IMG/VR virus record: IMGVR_UViG_3300032265_000044
Location: 1 to 25,021 of that record
Reading direction: 5' to 3' (one strand)
From: a virus
DNA: 25,021 bases
Shown here: in pieces, positions 15,803 to 24,322 of the stretch
Position numbering within the stretch: the stretch's first letter is position 1
Layout of the letters: each line of letters opens with the position of its first letter
Notes under the pieces: generated by a model
The model's database searches: none
The model's input: the letters and a program-made list of their open reading frames with translations, nothing else
Told to the model about the DNA's origin: nothing
Program-made: the position numbers and the translations under genes

Positions 15803-18800
15803 TACGTGTACTCCCAAACGCGGATAACACCAGCAGCACCAGCGCCAGAGCTAGTGCTGCCTGAACCGGAACCACCACCCGCACCGCCGCCGCCATATGT
15901 ATTTCCTGCTGCACCATCATTTTGAGGAGAACCGCCCCCAAAATAACTTCCACCGCCATTACCATAAATTGCGTTAGTCGATGATACCCAAAATCCAGAA
16001 GTTCCGCCGCTTCCGCGTATATTTAAATCGCCACCAGAACCAATTCCGCTTGCGCCACCCACTGTGCTGCCAAAAGTAAAAGATGCAACTTGACCGCCGC
16101 CGCCGCCACCACCACCAGTAATTGTTACGCTAGATGGCCCAGTAAATGTGGTATTTCCGCCAGAGTTACCATTAGTGCTATTAACAGAAACTGCTGTCCC
16201 TCCAGCCCCAATTGCGTATGCGTAAGCAGTGCTTGGGGAAACAGTAAAATACTTAGCAGAATACCCACCGCCACCGCCACCAGCACTAGCACCGGAAGAT
16301 ATTGCTTTATTTCCTCCCGAACCACCGCCACCAACAACCTCAACATAGATTGAGTTACAACCAGCAGGGGTTGTGTAGGATGTTCCAGATGTCAGAATCT
16401 GTGGAGCACGGATCAGCGTACCTGACGCCGTTGCTGATGCAGTAGCGCGGTATAACTGACCGGATGAGTTTACATATACGTTGGCTGCTGTTGCACTAGT
16501 ACTGCTGTAGACGGATGGAATAAGCACGTTGCCGGAGGAGTCGATACGCATACGTTCTGTACCGCCCGTAGCAAGTACGGTGTAAGAACCATTGATTGCC
16601 ATTGGTTGATATGCAGATTGGGCAGCATTTACAGCTTCAATAGATGAACCAGAATAAGCGGAGTTATATCCACCTAAGCGCATCCCGCCTGTTGCGCCAA
16701 AAAAGAACCCAACGCCGTTACCATCGCCGCCAACTACAGCAAACTTACCGTAAGTGCTTGGCGAAGTCGTCCCAATACCTACGTTGCCGCTGCCGTCAAT
16801 AGTCATTCGAACTTTTGATGCGGCAGTGTCTGCGGATGTTTGGCCCGTGAAAAACAAAAGCTGTGTTCCAGCGGACTGTGTGTATATACCGGAAACAGCA
16901 GTGCTATCTTGAAAACCAATACCCCCGCCATACGCCCCCCCGCCTAATATAGCAGGGTAACTGGCAACTCCGGCGGGAGTAAACACACCAGTAACTTGCA
17001 ACCTTGAATTTGGCGAACTCGTCCCAATACCTACGTTGCCGGAGGAGTCGATACGCATACGTTCTGTGGCGTTGGTATTAAACAACATTGGTGCATTGGC
17101 GTCAGTCGTAATTGTAACCGCACCGTCAGTTGCGCTTTGTGAAAATGCAGCGGTGTTTTGTGTTCCTGCTTTTAACAAAAACTTGGCAACGCCACTGGTA
17201 TTAGTGTTATAAACCCACGTTGAAAGAACGCCAGCAACATTGCCAGAAACTGTCAATTTTTCAGTTGGCGAAGTCGTCCCAATACCTACGTTGCCGCTAG
17301 TATCAATACGCATACGTTCTGACTGGCTACCCGTCTTAAATATGATGCTGTCAGTTGTACCCGCGCCAGACGTGGATTCCAATGTCAGTGTAGACGATGC
17401 TGCCGTTCCACCGATCAAGAGTGGTGTTGTGAGCGATGTAGTTAGCGTTGGCGAGGCAGAGTAAGATGGAGCAACACCAACACCGCCCGATACCAATACG
17501 GAGCCAGTAGCAACGTCCGCCAGCTTTGATAAAGCGGTTGTCGTGGAGGCATACAGCAAATCACCAATGGTATACGAGGATTGTCCTGTGCCACCGTTTG
17601 CAACAGTCAAAGCATTTGTAAGAGACAATGTGCCAATGGCTGTCGTTGACGTACTCAGAAATGTAGCATTACCATTAGAGGCAATTGTCAGAGCTGTTAC
17701 AGCACCGTTATTACCTGTCTTAAAGAGAATACTATCAGTTGTTCCCACACCGGTAGTTGATTGCAGCGTCAACGATGAGGATGCTAAAGTTCCACCAAAA
17801 TGAGATGGGGCAGTCAAAGATGTAAGTGTCGGCGTTGCCGAATAGGCAGGAGCAGCGCCAACACCACCCGAAACTAATACGGAACCCGTTGCGACATCCG
17901 CTAATTTGGATAGTGCCGTAGAAGACGAAGCATATAACAAATCGCCAATCGTATACGAGGATTGTCCCGTTCCGCCATTGGCTGCAACAAGAGTACCGGC
18001 GACAGTAACAGCACCAGTTGTGGCTGAGCTAGGCGTTAAACCAGTTGTGCCGAATGTAATTGATGTAACAGCGGCAGTTGTTGGGACTGAACCCCATGTC
18101 GGAGCACTTCCCGTTGTAGCTACAAGAACTTGTCCCGTAGTTCCAGCGCCAGTAACACCAAGAGCACTTGTTCCGTTACCATAAATAACGCCGTTAGCCG
18201 TAAATGTAGCCGCTCCCGTTCCACCGTTTGCGACAGTCAAAGCATTCGTAAGTGATAGTGTGCCAATGGCCGTTGTGGAGGCACTGAGGAATGTAGCGTT
18301 ACCATTAGAGGCAATTGTTAAAGCCGTTACAGCACCGTTATTACCCGTCTTAAATAAAATGCTATCAGTCGCTCCAACGCCAGATGTTGATTGAAGCGTG
18401 AGCGTTGACGATGTGGTCGTGCCACCAATGTGCAGTGGTGTCGTTAAGGATGTAGTTAATGTTGGCGAGGCAGAATAGGATGGAGCATTGCCGACGCCGC
18501 CAGATACTAGCACAGAGCCAGTAGCAACATCCGACAGCTTAGACAGCGTTGTAGCAGCTGACGCATAAAGAAGATCACCAACTGTGTAAGATGTTATATT
18601 TGTCCCACCACTAGCGACAGGAACAACGCCAGAAAGAGTGGCAAGAGTTACTGTTGTCCAAGTGGGGGCTGCTGATGGCCCACCAGACAAAAAGAACTGT
18701 CCAGATGTGCCATAAGTGCCCGCTCCAATACCGAACTGACCAGCTGGGCCAAACCGGAATGCTTCAGTGGCAGAGTTACCGCCTGTAGCAGTTGTATATA

Positions 18801-21800
18801 CAGATGCATACGTTCCTTGAGCCGTATCCGTAAAGTTTTCGGCTGCTGATAAAGCAAAGTATCCCGTTGATGCAGTCCCAAATATCGTTGCGCCATAACC
18901 ACGGCCAGTGAATTGTGATAAGAAATCACCGGTTTGCGAAGCCGTTGGTGACGCAGCCGTTCCGCGAGCTTGACGGCCCGTAAATGCAGAATAGCTTCCC
19001 GTGCCATAAGCATCTTGAGTAATACGAGTATTGGCCGCATTAGCGCCAACAATGTACAAATCCGTGCCAGCTGGAAGTGTCCCAGTTGGAGTTGTCGTTT
19101 GCGTATTGGATACAATGGTTAGCTGTGTCTGTGGAGCGGCTGTATTAATACCAATACGATTGTTGGTATTATCCCAAAAGAACTTGGCATTGTTCTGACT
19201 GTAAACACCAGATGCACCAGCAAATACGACAGAACCTGTGGTAAAGGATGTATTTGTTCCCGTACCACCGTTTGTAACACCCAATGTTCCAGTAATGCCT
19301 GTGGTTAATGGAAGACCCGTGGCATTGGTCAGAATCGCAGCGGAAGGAGTTCCAAGGGCTGGCGTTACGAGAGTTGGTGACGTTGATAGAACAACGGAAC
19401 CTGAACCAGTTGAAGTAGTTACGCCCGTTCCACCAGCGAGAACCGGAAGAGTTCCAGCTATCAATGCGGATGATGAAGTTGAGTAAATAGCATTATTAGC
19501 AGCAGTAAATGTTGTTAATCCTGTGCCGCCGTATCCAGTACCAATAGTGGAGCCATTCCAAGTACCAGCAGTGATTGCTCCACTTGTACCAATGGTCATG
19601 GCATCCGTAGCGCCATTGTTAACCACGAAGTGAATGGCATTGCTTGTCGTCGTGCCGATAGCAAGATCAACCGATGTTGATGTTAAAAATACGTTATTTG
19701 GTGTATTAAGCGCACCTGTTCCAGAGAACCCAGATGAGTTCATACCGAAATCACCGAAATAGGTGCTGGCCGTTCCGTTGTTATTACTAACAATAAAATC
19801 AGTTGATGCTAAGGTACCAGAATTGGTGTTTTGAAGAACCATCTGGTTGTATGAGTTTACGCTATTTGTGTATGAAGCAAATGTATTCGTGTCTGTATAA
19901 CCAAGTGTACCATAGCTATAAGCGCCAGCAGCTGCTGCACTGGCAATTGATCCATTTGCAGTTACATACGTAAATGCACCCGTGGAAGGCGTTGTAGCGC
20001 CAACCGTTCCATTGATACCGCTCACCCAAGAGGCTGTTGTGCCATTGGAAGTAAGAATTTGATTGTTTGTACCAATACCCAAACGTGTTGCGCTACTTGC
20101 GCCATTCCCAAGGATTAAGTCGCCCGTTGTCGTAATCGGTGACAATGCGTTAAAGGCGGCAGATGCAGTTGTCTGTCCAGTTCCGCCAAATGAAATACCA
20201 ACTGTGCTTAGGCCAATCGTGCTGCCCGTTTTGGTAATTGGTGCGGATACAGTGATATTACCGGATGCTGACGTTTGCGCCCAAACCAAAGAGGTGGAAC
20301 CAACTGTAATAGTGCCAGTTGTGTTCATCACCCATGAGGTTGCGCCATAAGTCGTTCCATTAGTGACAAAGGTTGCCGCGCCAGTTTCAATGAAATTTGG
20401 GCCAGTACCAACTGTATTAAAGTCAGTAGCGCGAGTTAAAACCCAATTGGTCAAAATTGTGCCAACGGTCGTAACTGTATAAATTCCGTTATAAGCAGAC
20501 GTTGTCATATCCTTAACAAGGATACGGTCATTTAACGAGGCGGTATAACCATCGGTAGAGAATGCCGCCTGTACACCGCTATTAGTTAAAGTTGCACCAA
20601 CGCCTGACGATCCATTGTTATAGGTTGCCGTCAAATTAGCTGTTGTGGCTGCGGCTGACGCAGTGTGGAATGTTTGGTTAGATACCGTGGCAACTTGTCC
20701 ATCAACATATTGTTTGGTTGATAATTGAAGTGCCGAAACTGGGTCTTGAGTAACCGTAACAGTTGTCAGGCCAGAAAGTGTCGCTGCTGTAGCACCAAGT
20801 GATACGGACGTTGTTCCAAGGGTAATGGCGGAATTAGTTAAACCAGCATTTGGAATTGTCGCTGACGCTGTAAAGGCACCAGTGCCATTACCAAATACAT
20901 ATCCACTAAGCGTAGACGCGCCCGTGCCGCCGTTAGCGACAGGAAGAACACCGGTAACACCAGTGGTAAGTGGCAAGCCCGTGGCGCTGGTTAGGATGGC
21001 CGTAGACGGCGTACCAAGGTTTGGTGTCACGAATGTTGGAGAATTTGATAATACTGTGCTTCCAGTACCCGTAGATGTCGTTACACCAGTGCCACCAGCT
21101 GTAACCGGAAGAGTACCAGATGCTAATACCGAAGTAGATGTTGCATATAATGCCCCACCAGAAGTAAAGACCGATAGACCAGTACCGCCATTGGGGGTAC
21201 CAAGTATTCCAATAATGCCCGTGGTTAAAGGAAGGCCAGTAGCATTAGTTAAAACAGCGGAAGATGGAGTTCCAATGGCAGGAGTTATCAAAGTAGGTGA
21301 ATTTGATAATACAACTGAACCAGTCCCAGTTGATGTTGTCACACCCGTGCCACCAGCCGTTACCGGCAAAGTACCCGTGGTCAACGCCGATGCAGAAGAT
21401 TCATATACCGCACCGCCTGACGTAAATGGCGTGGCTCCACTGAGACCAGTGCCACCATTCGAAGTGGGCAAAGTTCCGGTAATTGCTGATGAAAGGCTTA
21501 CCTTACCCCAAGAAGGAGCGACACCGACGCCACCAGAAAGTAAAACATTGCCAATAGCCACATCGTTAAGACGGGCCAAGGTGGAAGATGATGAAGCATA
21601 AAGAATATCACCCGTTGTATATGATCCATAACCCGTGCCACCCTGCGTCTCAGACAGTGGCGTTGTTAAGCCAGATAGTGACGTAATATCGCTATTTGCG
21701 CCTGACGATGCAGCACTAAGGTTTGTTCTAGCGCCTGAGGCTGTCGTTGCCCCCGTTCCGCCATAAAGAATAGCGACAGGAGTTCCCTGCCATGTTCCAG

Positions 21801-22608
21801 AACTAATCGTGCCAATAGACACTGTTCCAGTGGCAGTAAGATTGGTAAATGAACCAGCTGATTTGGTTGTTCCGCCAATGGTTGTCTGGTCAATTGTTCC
21901 GCCAGTAATTGCAACCGCATTAGCATTTTGTGTGGCCATCGTTCCAAGGCCAACGACTTGGCTTGGCACAATAGAAATAGTCACATTAGAGGCACTTGTA
22001 ATTTGACCCTGAGCGTTAACAATAATCTGAGGAACTGCTGACGCCGTGCCGTAGGTCTGTGCAGTTACGCCAGTATTAGCGATTGCAATCGTTCCAGTCG
22101 TGGTGATTGTACCGCCCGATAAGCCGGTTCCAGCCGTGATTGATGTAACACTACCAAATCCAAAGTTTTGTGCTTTTACAAATGCTGTAGTGGCAATTTG
22201 AGTGCTATTGTCTACCGTCAAGGCCGTTGGGGCCGTTGGTGTGCCAGTAAAATTAGGTGAATTAAGTGGCGCGGCGGCCAACATTGTCATTACTTGGGCC
22301 ACAGTAAGGTCTAATGGCTGTAAACTACCAGACGAATTGTTGCCCTTGAGCGTTTTACCGCCCATTTGAGCAAGATAATCATTGGTAACGCCATTATTAT
22401 TAAGGCCAATTGTACCGGTAGTTGTAATTGTTCCGCCCGAAAGCGGGTTTTGAGCCGTGATTGACGTAACCGTTCCAGAGTTTGTATTAAAACCCGCAAC
22501 TTGCTGAACCGTGGCGCTGTAAGACGTATTTCCTTGCACAACCATAAGTTGGGCATTCCCGCTCAAACTAAGTGCTACGGGAAGATTTGGAATGGAAATA
22601 TTGGCCAT
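15802..22608 (-). CDS. Giant tail fibre with Gly-rich tip (2268 aa)
   Basis: The N-terminus (MANISIPNLPVALSLSGNAQ) and the following SPNFTGTPTAPTALTVDNST-type repeat plus QIATTAFVK are phage fibre/collar elements. The shaft has repeating ...AGGTGVTTSTG...VLSNSPT...TPxxGTPSxAxLT...GLPLTTG units (three copies), a segment around residues 640-760 with DRILVKDMTTSAYNGIYTVT and WVLTRATDFNTV (a common fibre insert), a DLLYAS...GSVLVSGGVG repeat (three copies), and three NVGIGT(T/S)SP motifs toward the C-terminus. Residues about 2063-2268 are a Gly-rich domain that starts GTLIRAPQILTSGTSYTTPA and ends GVIRVWEYT. It is presumably the main receptor-binding fibre. It is long for a short-tailed phage and repeat-rich at DNA level. 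No S74-type C-terminal chaperone domain is present. Confidence 0.85.
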   Translation of the reverse strand: MANISIPNLPVALSLSGNAQLMVVQGNTSYSATVQQVAGFNTNSGTVTSITAQNPLSGGTITTTGTIGLNNNGVTNDYLAQMGGKTLKGNNSSGSLQPLDLTVAQVMTMLAAAPLNSPNFTGTPTAPTALTVDNSTQIATTAFVKAQNFGFGSVTSITAGTGLSGGTITTTGTIAIANTGVTAQTYGTASAVPQIIVNAQGQITSASNVTISIVPSQVVGLGTMATQNANAVAITGGTIDQTTIGGTTKSAGSFTNLTATGTVSIGTISSGTWQGTPVAILYGGTGATTASGARTNLSAASSGANSDITSLSGLTTPLSETQGGTGYGSYTTGDILYASSSSTLARLNDVAIGNVLLSGGVGVAPSWGKVSLSSAITGTLPTSNGGTGLSGATPFTSGGAVYESSASALTTGTLPVTAGGTGVTTSTGTGSVVLSNSPTLITPAIGTPSSAVLTNATGLPLTTGIIGILGTPNGGTGLSVFTSGGALYATSTSVLASGTLPVTAGGTGVTTSTGTGSTVLSNSPTFVTPNLGTPSTAILTSATGLPLTTGVTGVLPVANGGTGASTLSGYVFGNGTGAFTASATIPNAGLTNSAITLGTTSVSLGATAATLSGLTTVTVTQDPVSALQLSTKQYVDGQVATVSNQTFHTASAAATTANLTATYNNGSSGVGATLTNSGVQAAFSTDGYTASLNDRILVKDMTTSAYNGIYTVTTVGTILTNWVLTRATDFNTVGTGPNFIETGAATFVTNGTTYGATSWVMNTTGTITVGSTSLVWAQTSASGNITVSAPITKTGSTIGLSTVGISFGGTGQTTASAAFNALSPITTTGDLILGNGASSATRLGIGTNNQILTSNGTTASWVSGINGTVGATTPSTGAFTYVTANGSIASAAAAGAYSYGTLGYTDTNTFASYTNSVNSYNQMVLQNTNSGTLASTDFIVSNNNGTASTYFGDFGMNSSGFSGTGALNTPNNVFLTSTSVDLAIGTTTSNAIHFVVNNGATDAMTIGTSGAITAGTWNGSTIGTGYGGTGLTTFTAANNAIYSTSSSALIAGTLPVLAGGTGVTTSTGSGSVVLSTSPTLVTPALGTPSAAILTNATGLPLTTGITGTLGVTNGGTGTNTSFTTGSVVFAGASGVYSQNNAKFFWDNTNNRIGINTAAPQTQLTIVSNTQTTTPTGTLPAGTDLYIVGANAANTRITQDAYGTGSYSAFTGRQARGTAASPTASQTGDFLSQFTGRGYGATIFGTASTGYFALSAAENFTDTAQGTYASVYTTATGGNSATEAFRFGPAGQFGIGAGTYGTSGQFFLSGGPSAAPTWTTVTLATLSGVVPVASGGTNITSYTVGDLLYASAATTLSKLSDVATGSVLVSGGVGNAPSYSASPTLTTSLTTPLHIGGTTTSSTLTLQSTSGVGATDSILFKTGNNGAVTALTIASNGNATFLSASTTAIGTLSLTNALTVANGGTGAATFTANGVIYGNGTSALGVTGAGTTGQVLVATTGSAPTWGSVPTTAAVTSITFGTTGLTPSSATTGAVTVAGTLVAANGGTGQSSYTIGDLLYASSSTALSKLADVATGSVLVSGGVGAAPAYSATPTLTSLTAPSHFGGTLASSSLTLQSTTGVGTTDSILFKTGNNGAVTALTIASNGNATFLSTSTTAIGTLSLTNALTVANGGTGQSSYTIGDLLYASTTTALSKLADVATGSVLVSGGVGVAPSYSASPTLTTSLTTPLLIGGTAASSTLTLESTSGAGTTDSIIFKTGSQSERMRIDTSGNVGIGTTSPTEKLTVSGNVAGVLSTWVYNTNTSGVAKFLLKAGTQNTAAFSQSATDGAVTITTDANAPMLFNTNATERMRIDSSGNVGIGTSSPNSRLQVTGVFTPAGVASYPAILGGGAYGGGIGFQDSTAVSGIYTQSAGTQLLFFTGQTSADTAASKVRMTIDGSGNVGIGTTSPSTYGKFAVVGGDGNGVGFFFGATGGMRLGGYNSAYSGSSIEAVNAAQSAYQPMAINGSYTVLATGGTERMRIDSSGNVLIPSVYSSTSATAANVYVNSSGQLYRATASATASGTLIRAPQILTSGTSYTTPAGCNSIYVEVVGGGGSGGNKAISSGASAGGGGGGYSAKYFTVSPSTAYAYAIGAGGTAVSVNSTNGNSGGNTTFTGPSSVTITGGGGGGGGQVASFTFGSTVGGASGIGSGGDLNIRGSGGTSGFWVSSTNAIYGNGGGSYFGGGSPQNDGAAGNTYGGGGAGGGSGSGSTSSGAGAAGVIRVWEYT
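16328..16365 (-). repeat. 38-bp exact repeat shared by both fibre genes, copy 2
   Basis: This is the copy in the 2268-residue fibre; see 14127-14164. Recombination between the two would remove about 2.2 kb and fuse the fibres. Confidence 0.85.
16526..17298 (-). repeat. Exact short repeats encoding GIGTxxP / ERMRIDSSGNV motifs
   Basis: A 35-base exact repeat at 16526-16560 and 17033-17067 encodes TERMRIDSSGNV. A 34-base exact repeat at 16758-16791 and 17265-17298 encodes SGNVGIGTTSPT-type sequence. They mark module joints in the fibre shaft. Confidence 0.8.
17560..18600 (-). repeat. Long imperfect direct repeats in the giant fibre (DLLYAS...NGG unit)
   Basis: A unit with Y(T)xGDLLYAS...SKLxDVATGSVLVSGGVG...ILFKTGNNGAVTALTI...LTNALTVANGGTG is present near 18230-18600 and again near 17580-17985. 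A third, shortened copy near 17290-17580 ends in SERMRID. Anchor sites are spaced 630 and 381 bases apart. Parts of the first two differ at only a few bases (for example 17661-17720 against 18291-18350). Confidence 0.8.
19310..21373 (-). repeat. Three-copy AGGTGVTTSTG...GLPLTTG fibre repeat
   Basis: The unit of about 145 bases (AGGTGVTTSTG to TGLPLTTG) occurs near 21229-21373, 20971-21115 and 19310-19454. The first two are 258 bases apart, which is a whole number of codons (86). Confidence 0.75.
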
Positions 22609-22610
22609 CT

Positions 22611-23345
22611 TTATAACCCCGGTTGCGGTATTTGAGCGTAGCCGTAAGGCAGACCAACGAGGGCTGTAACCATGAGGGTCTTGCCTTGAAGCAGATTACC
22701 CGAAGGTATAGCACTGTTCGTTTGATAAGTGAATTGTGTAGCCGTTGTTACAGTCACACTATAGAACCCATCAGCCGCATTTTTTGATAGCCCTTCAACA
22801 GCAATTTGTGAATTTGTCACCAAATTGTGTGGGGCTGGGCAAGTAACCGTGATTGTTTTTGTTCCGTTTGCCAGAATCGACAATGGATTTAAATTTACGC
22901 GGTACGCAGTCGATAAGAACTGTGGCTGTACAGCATTCTGATCCAAACCAGTTGGCAAACCAATCGGTGGCGTTGTTGTAAAATTACCATCATTATTAAT
23001 CAAGCTGATGGTTGGATAAATTGGAATACCCGTCACTGGATCGGTTGGAGCACCCATAGAAATGGCAATCGTCGTCGTTTCGGCAAAATAGTAATCCGTC
23101 GTGCGAGGATTTTGAATTGGAGTTGGATCGGCTGGCAATATAATGGCACGCAATTGATTTTGCGGCACATCATTGCACGGAGCGCAGACAAGAATGCGCT
23201 TGTTAATAAGGCCAGCGCCCGCGTAATCGAACTGCCATCTTAAAGAGTGATGATTATAAACAAGCCCACAACGGTCGCACTGACCCGCTGCCCTTGGATT
23301 ACGAGAGCTTACGGATGCACGGCCTAATTTTGAGGCGTATCCCAT
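22611..23345 (-). CDS. Zinc-ribbon structural protein (244 aa)
   Basis: Residues 22-58 hold a probable zinc ribbon, C23-x2-C26 (CDRCGLVYNHHSLRWQFDY) and C54-x2-C57 (KRILVCAPCNDV), after a basic N-terminus (MGYASKLGRASVSSRNPRA). The middle is Pro/Ile-rich (IIPADP-type, PTDPVTGIPIYPTI). From about residue 160 comes a beta domain (ITVTCPAPHNLVTNSQIAVE, then GLSKNAADGFYSVTVT and TQFTYQT) that resembles segments in the gp4-like and gp10-like proteins. I recall similar Cys-containing proteins beside podovirus adaptors. It is likely a neck or tail component with the ribbon as a structural fold. The gene is 5 bases after the gp4-like gene and 2 bases before the fibre. Confidence 0.7.
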   Translation of the reverse strand: MGYASKLGRASVSSRNPRAAGQCDRCGLVYNHHSLRWQFDYAGAGLINKRILVCAPCNDVPQNQLRAIILPADPTPIQNPRTTDYYFAETTTIAISMGAPTDPVTGIPIYPTISLINNDGNFTTTPPIGLPTGLDQNAVQPQFLSTAYRVNLNPLSILANGTKTITVTCPAPHNLVTNSQIAVEGLSKNAADGFYSVTVTTATQFTYQTNSAIPSGNLLQGKTLMVTALVGLPYGYAQIPQPGL

Positions 23346-23350
23346 TTAAT

Positions 23351-24313
23351 TTACCTAAAATAACCGCTAATCTGTGGGCTTATATAAACATTAGAAGTTT
23401 CTACGTTCTGATCTGCGGCTATTGCATAGGTCTCATCAGCCAATGGCTTTAATAGCATGGACTTCTGAGGGTTCCACATAACAGCAAGGCGGTGAGCCAA
23501 AGCGTAAGCGTAGGCTTCCATCCAAAGATACGGGATTTCAACTGTTTGACCAGATGTAAAATTGCTGTCTTGGATTTGGCGAACCCGATAGTATTTCAGG
23601 TACTGCGATGATTGACCGTCGGGAACAGGCCAAAGTGTTACTGATGGCCCCGGCGATCCAGATGAGCGCGACGAACTAATCAAACGATCAAACCAAAATA
23701 CCGTTGGAAAACCTTGTTGCTGCTTATTTGGGTAAGAAGCGTATTCGGTGCGCGAAACAGGAAGAATGATTCGGTCGATTGGATTGCTTTCATTAGATGT
23801 TGTCGTAACATAAGCATCCAGAATCACCACAGTGTTAGGATCAACTGAATAGGTGCTAATAGAGGTTTGAATACCAAACTGATTATATGGCGCAATAGTC
23901 GCGTTACTAGGCGTGGATGTACCATTGTAAGACGATTCAAACGAGACCGCGCCACTGACAGATGAAGTGACTGTTTGAGTGCCATCTACGACGCCAGTAT
24001 TGTAGATCGTAATCTGTGTGCCAGCTGTATAAATTGGCGTATTAGGCGTAGCATACGTCAATGTCGTTGTCGTACCGTTTCCGGTAACAGTCAAAATGGC
24101 TGGCGTCTGGTCAAAGTAAACTTGCTGCAAGTCTACAGTCCACAGATTAACACCACGGTTTGACCAGTTCGCAAGCAACATATTCGACGCCATACGCGCC
24201 GATTCCATATGCTCTTGTGCAATTGCCGTATTACGAATTTCAGCAAGGTTGAACGCATAAAGTGTGAGTTCACCAAGTGAAGGATTGTAATTATAGGTGC
24301 CGCTAGTGGTCAT
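23351..24313 (-). CDS. P22 gp4-like neck adaptor
   Basis: A 320-residue protein. The start PSLGELTLYAFNLAEIRNTA, then HMESARMASNMLLANWSNRG and VNLWTVDLQQV, is the helical pattern of packaged-DNA stabilisation gp4-type adaptors (a helix with 'L..A..ALN.LL..W...G'). The end VTLWPVPDGQSSQYLKYYRV, then the long helix EIPYLWMEAYAYALAHRLAV, also fits the family. In between, residues 72-140 form a beta insertion (TVTGNGTTTTLTYATP...ITIYNTGVVDGTQTVT). gp4-type proteins join the portal to the nozzle. ATG 24311-24313 has AAGGAT about 5 bases upstream, which overlaps the end of the upstream gene. P22 gp4 is shorter (about 166), so insertion is the main difference. Confidence 0.75.
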   Translation of the reverse strand: MTTSGTYNYNPSLGELTLYAFNLAEIRNTAIAQEHMESARMASNMLLANWSNRGVNLWTVDLQQVYFDQTPAILTVTGNGTTTTLTYATPNTPIYTAGTQITIYNTGVVDGTQTVTSSVSGAVSFESSYNGTSTPSNATIAPYNQFGIQTSISTYSVDPNTVVILDAYVTTTSNESNPIDRIILPVSRTEYASYPNKQQQGFPTVFWFDRLISSSRSSGSPGPSVTLWPVPDGQSSQYLKYYRVRQIQDSNFTSGQTVEIPYLWMEAYAYALAHRLAVMWNPQKSMLLKPLADETYAIAADQNVETSNVYISPQISGYFR

Positions 24314-24322
24314 GACTGATCC

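Noticed and set aside
16526-18600. Regularly spaced direct repeats that could suggest CRISPR or mobile sequence
   Set aside because: The repeats are in frame with fibre codons, vary in spacing and encode conserved protein motifs. No Cas-like gene or target-site duplication is present.
20825-21601. Long open frame on the + strand (258 codons) and similar Pro/Val-rich frames in 13548-22006
   Set aside because: They are antisense shadows of the Thr/Gly/Ser-rich fibre codons. Composition is only Val/Pro/Ala repeats with no ribosome site or family pattern.
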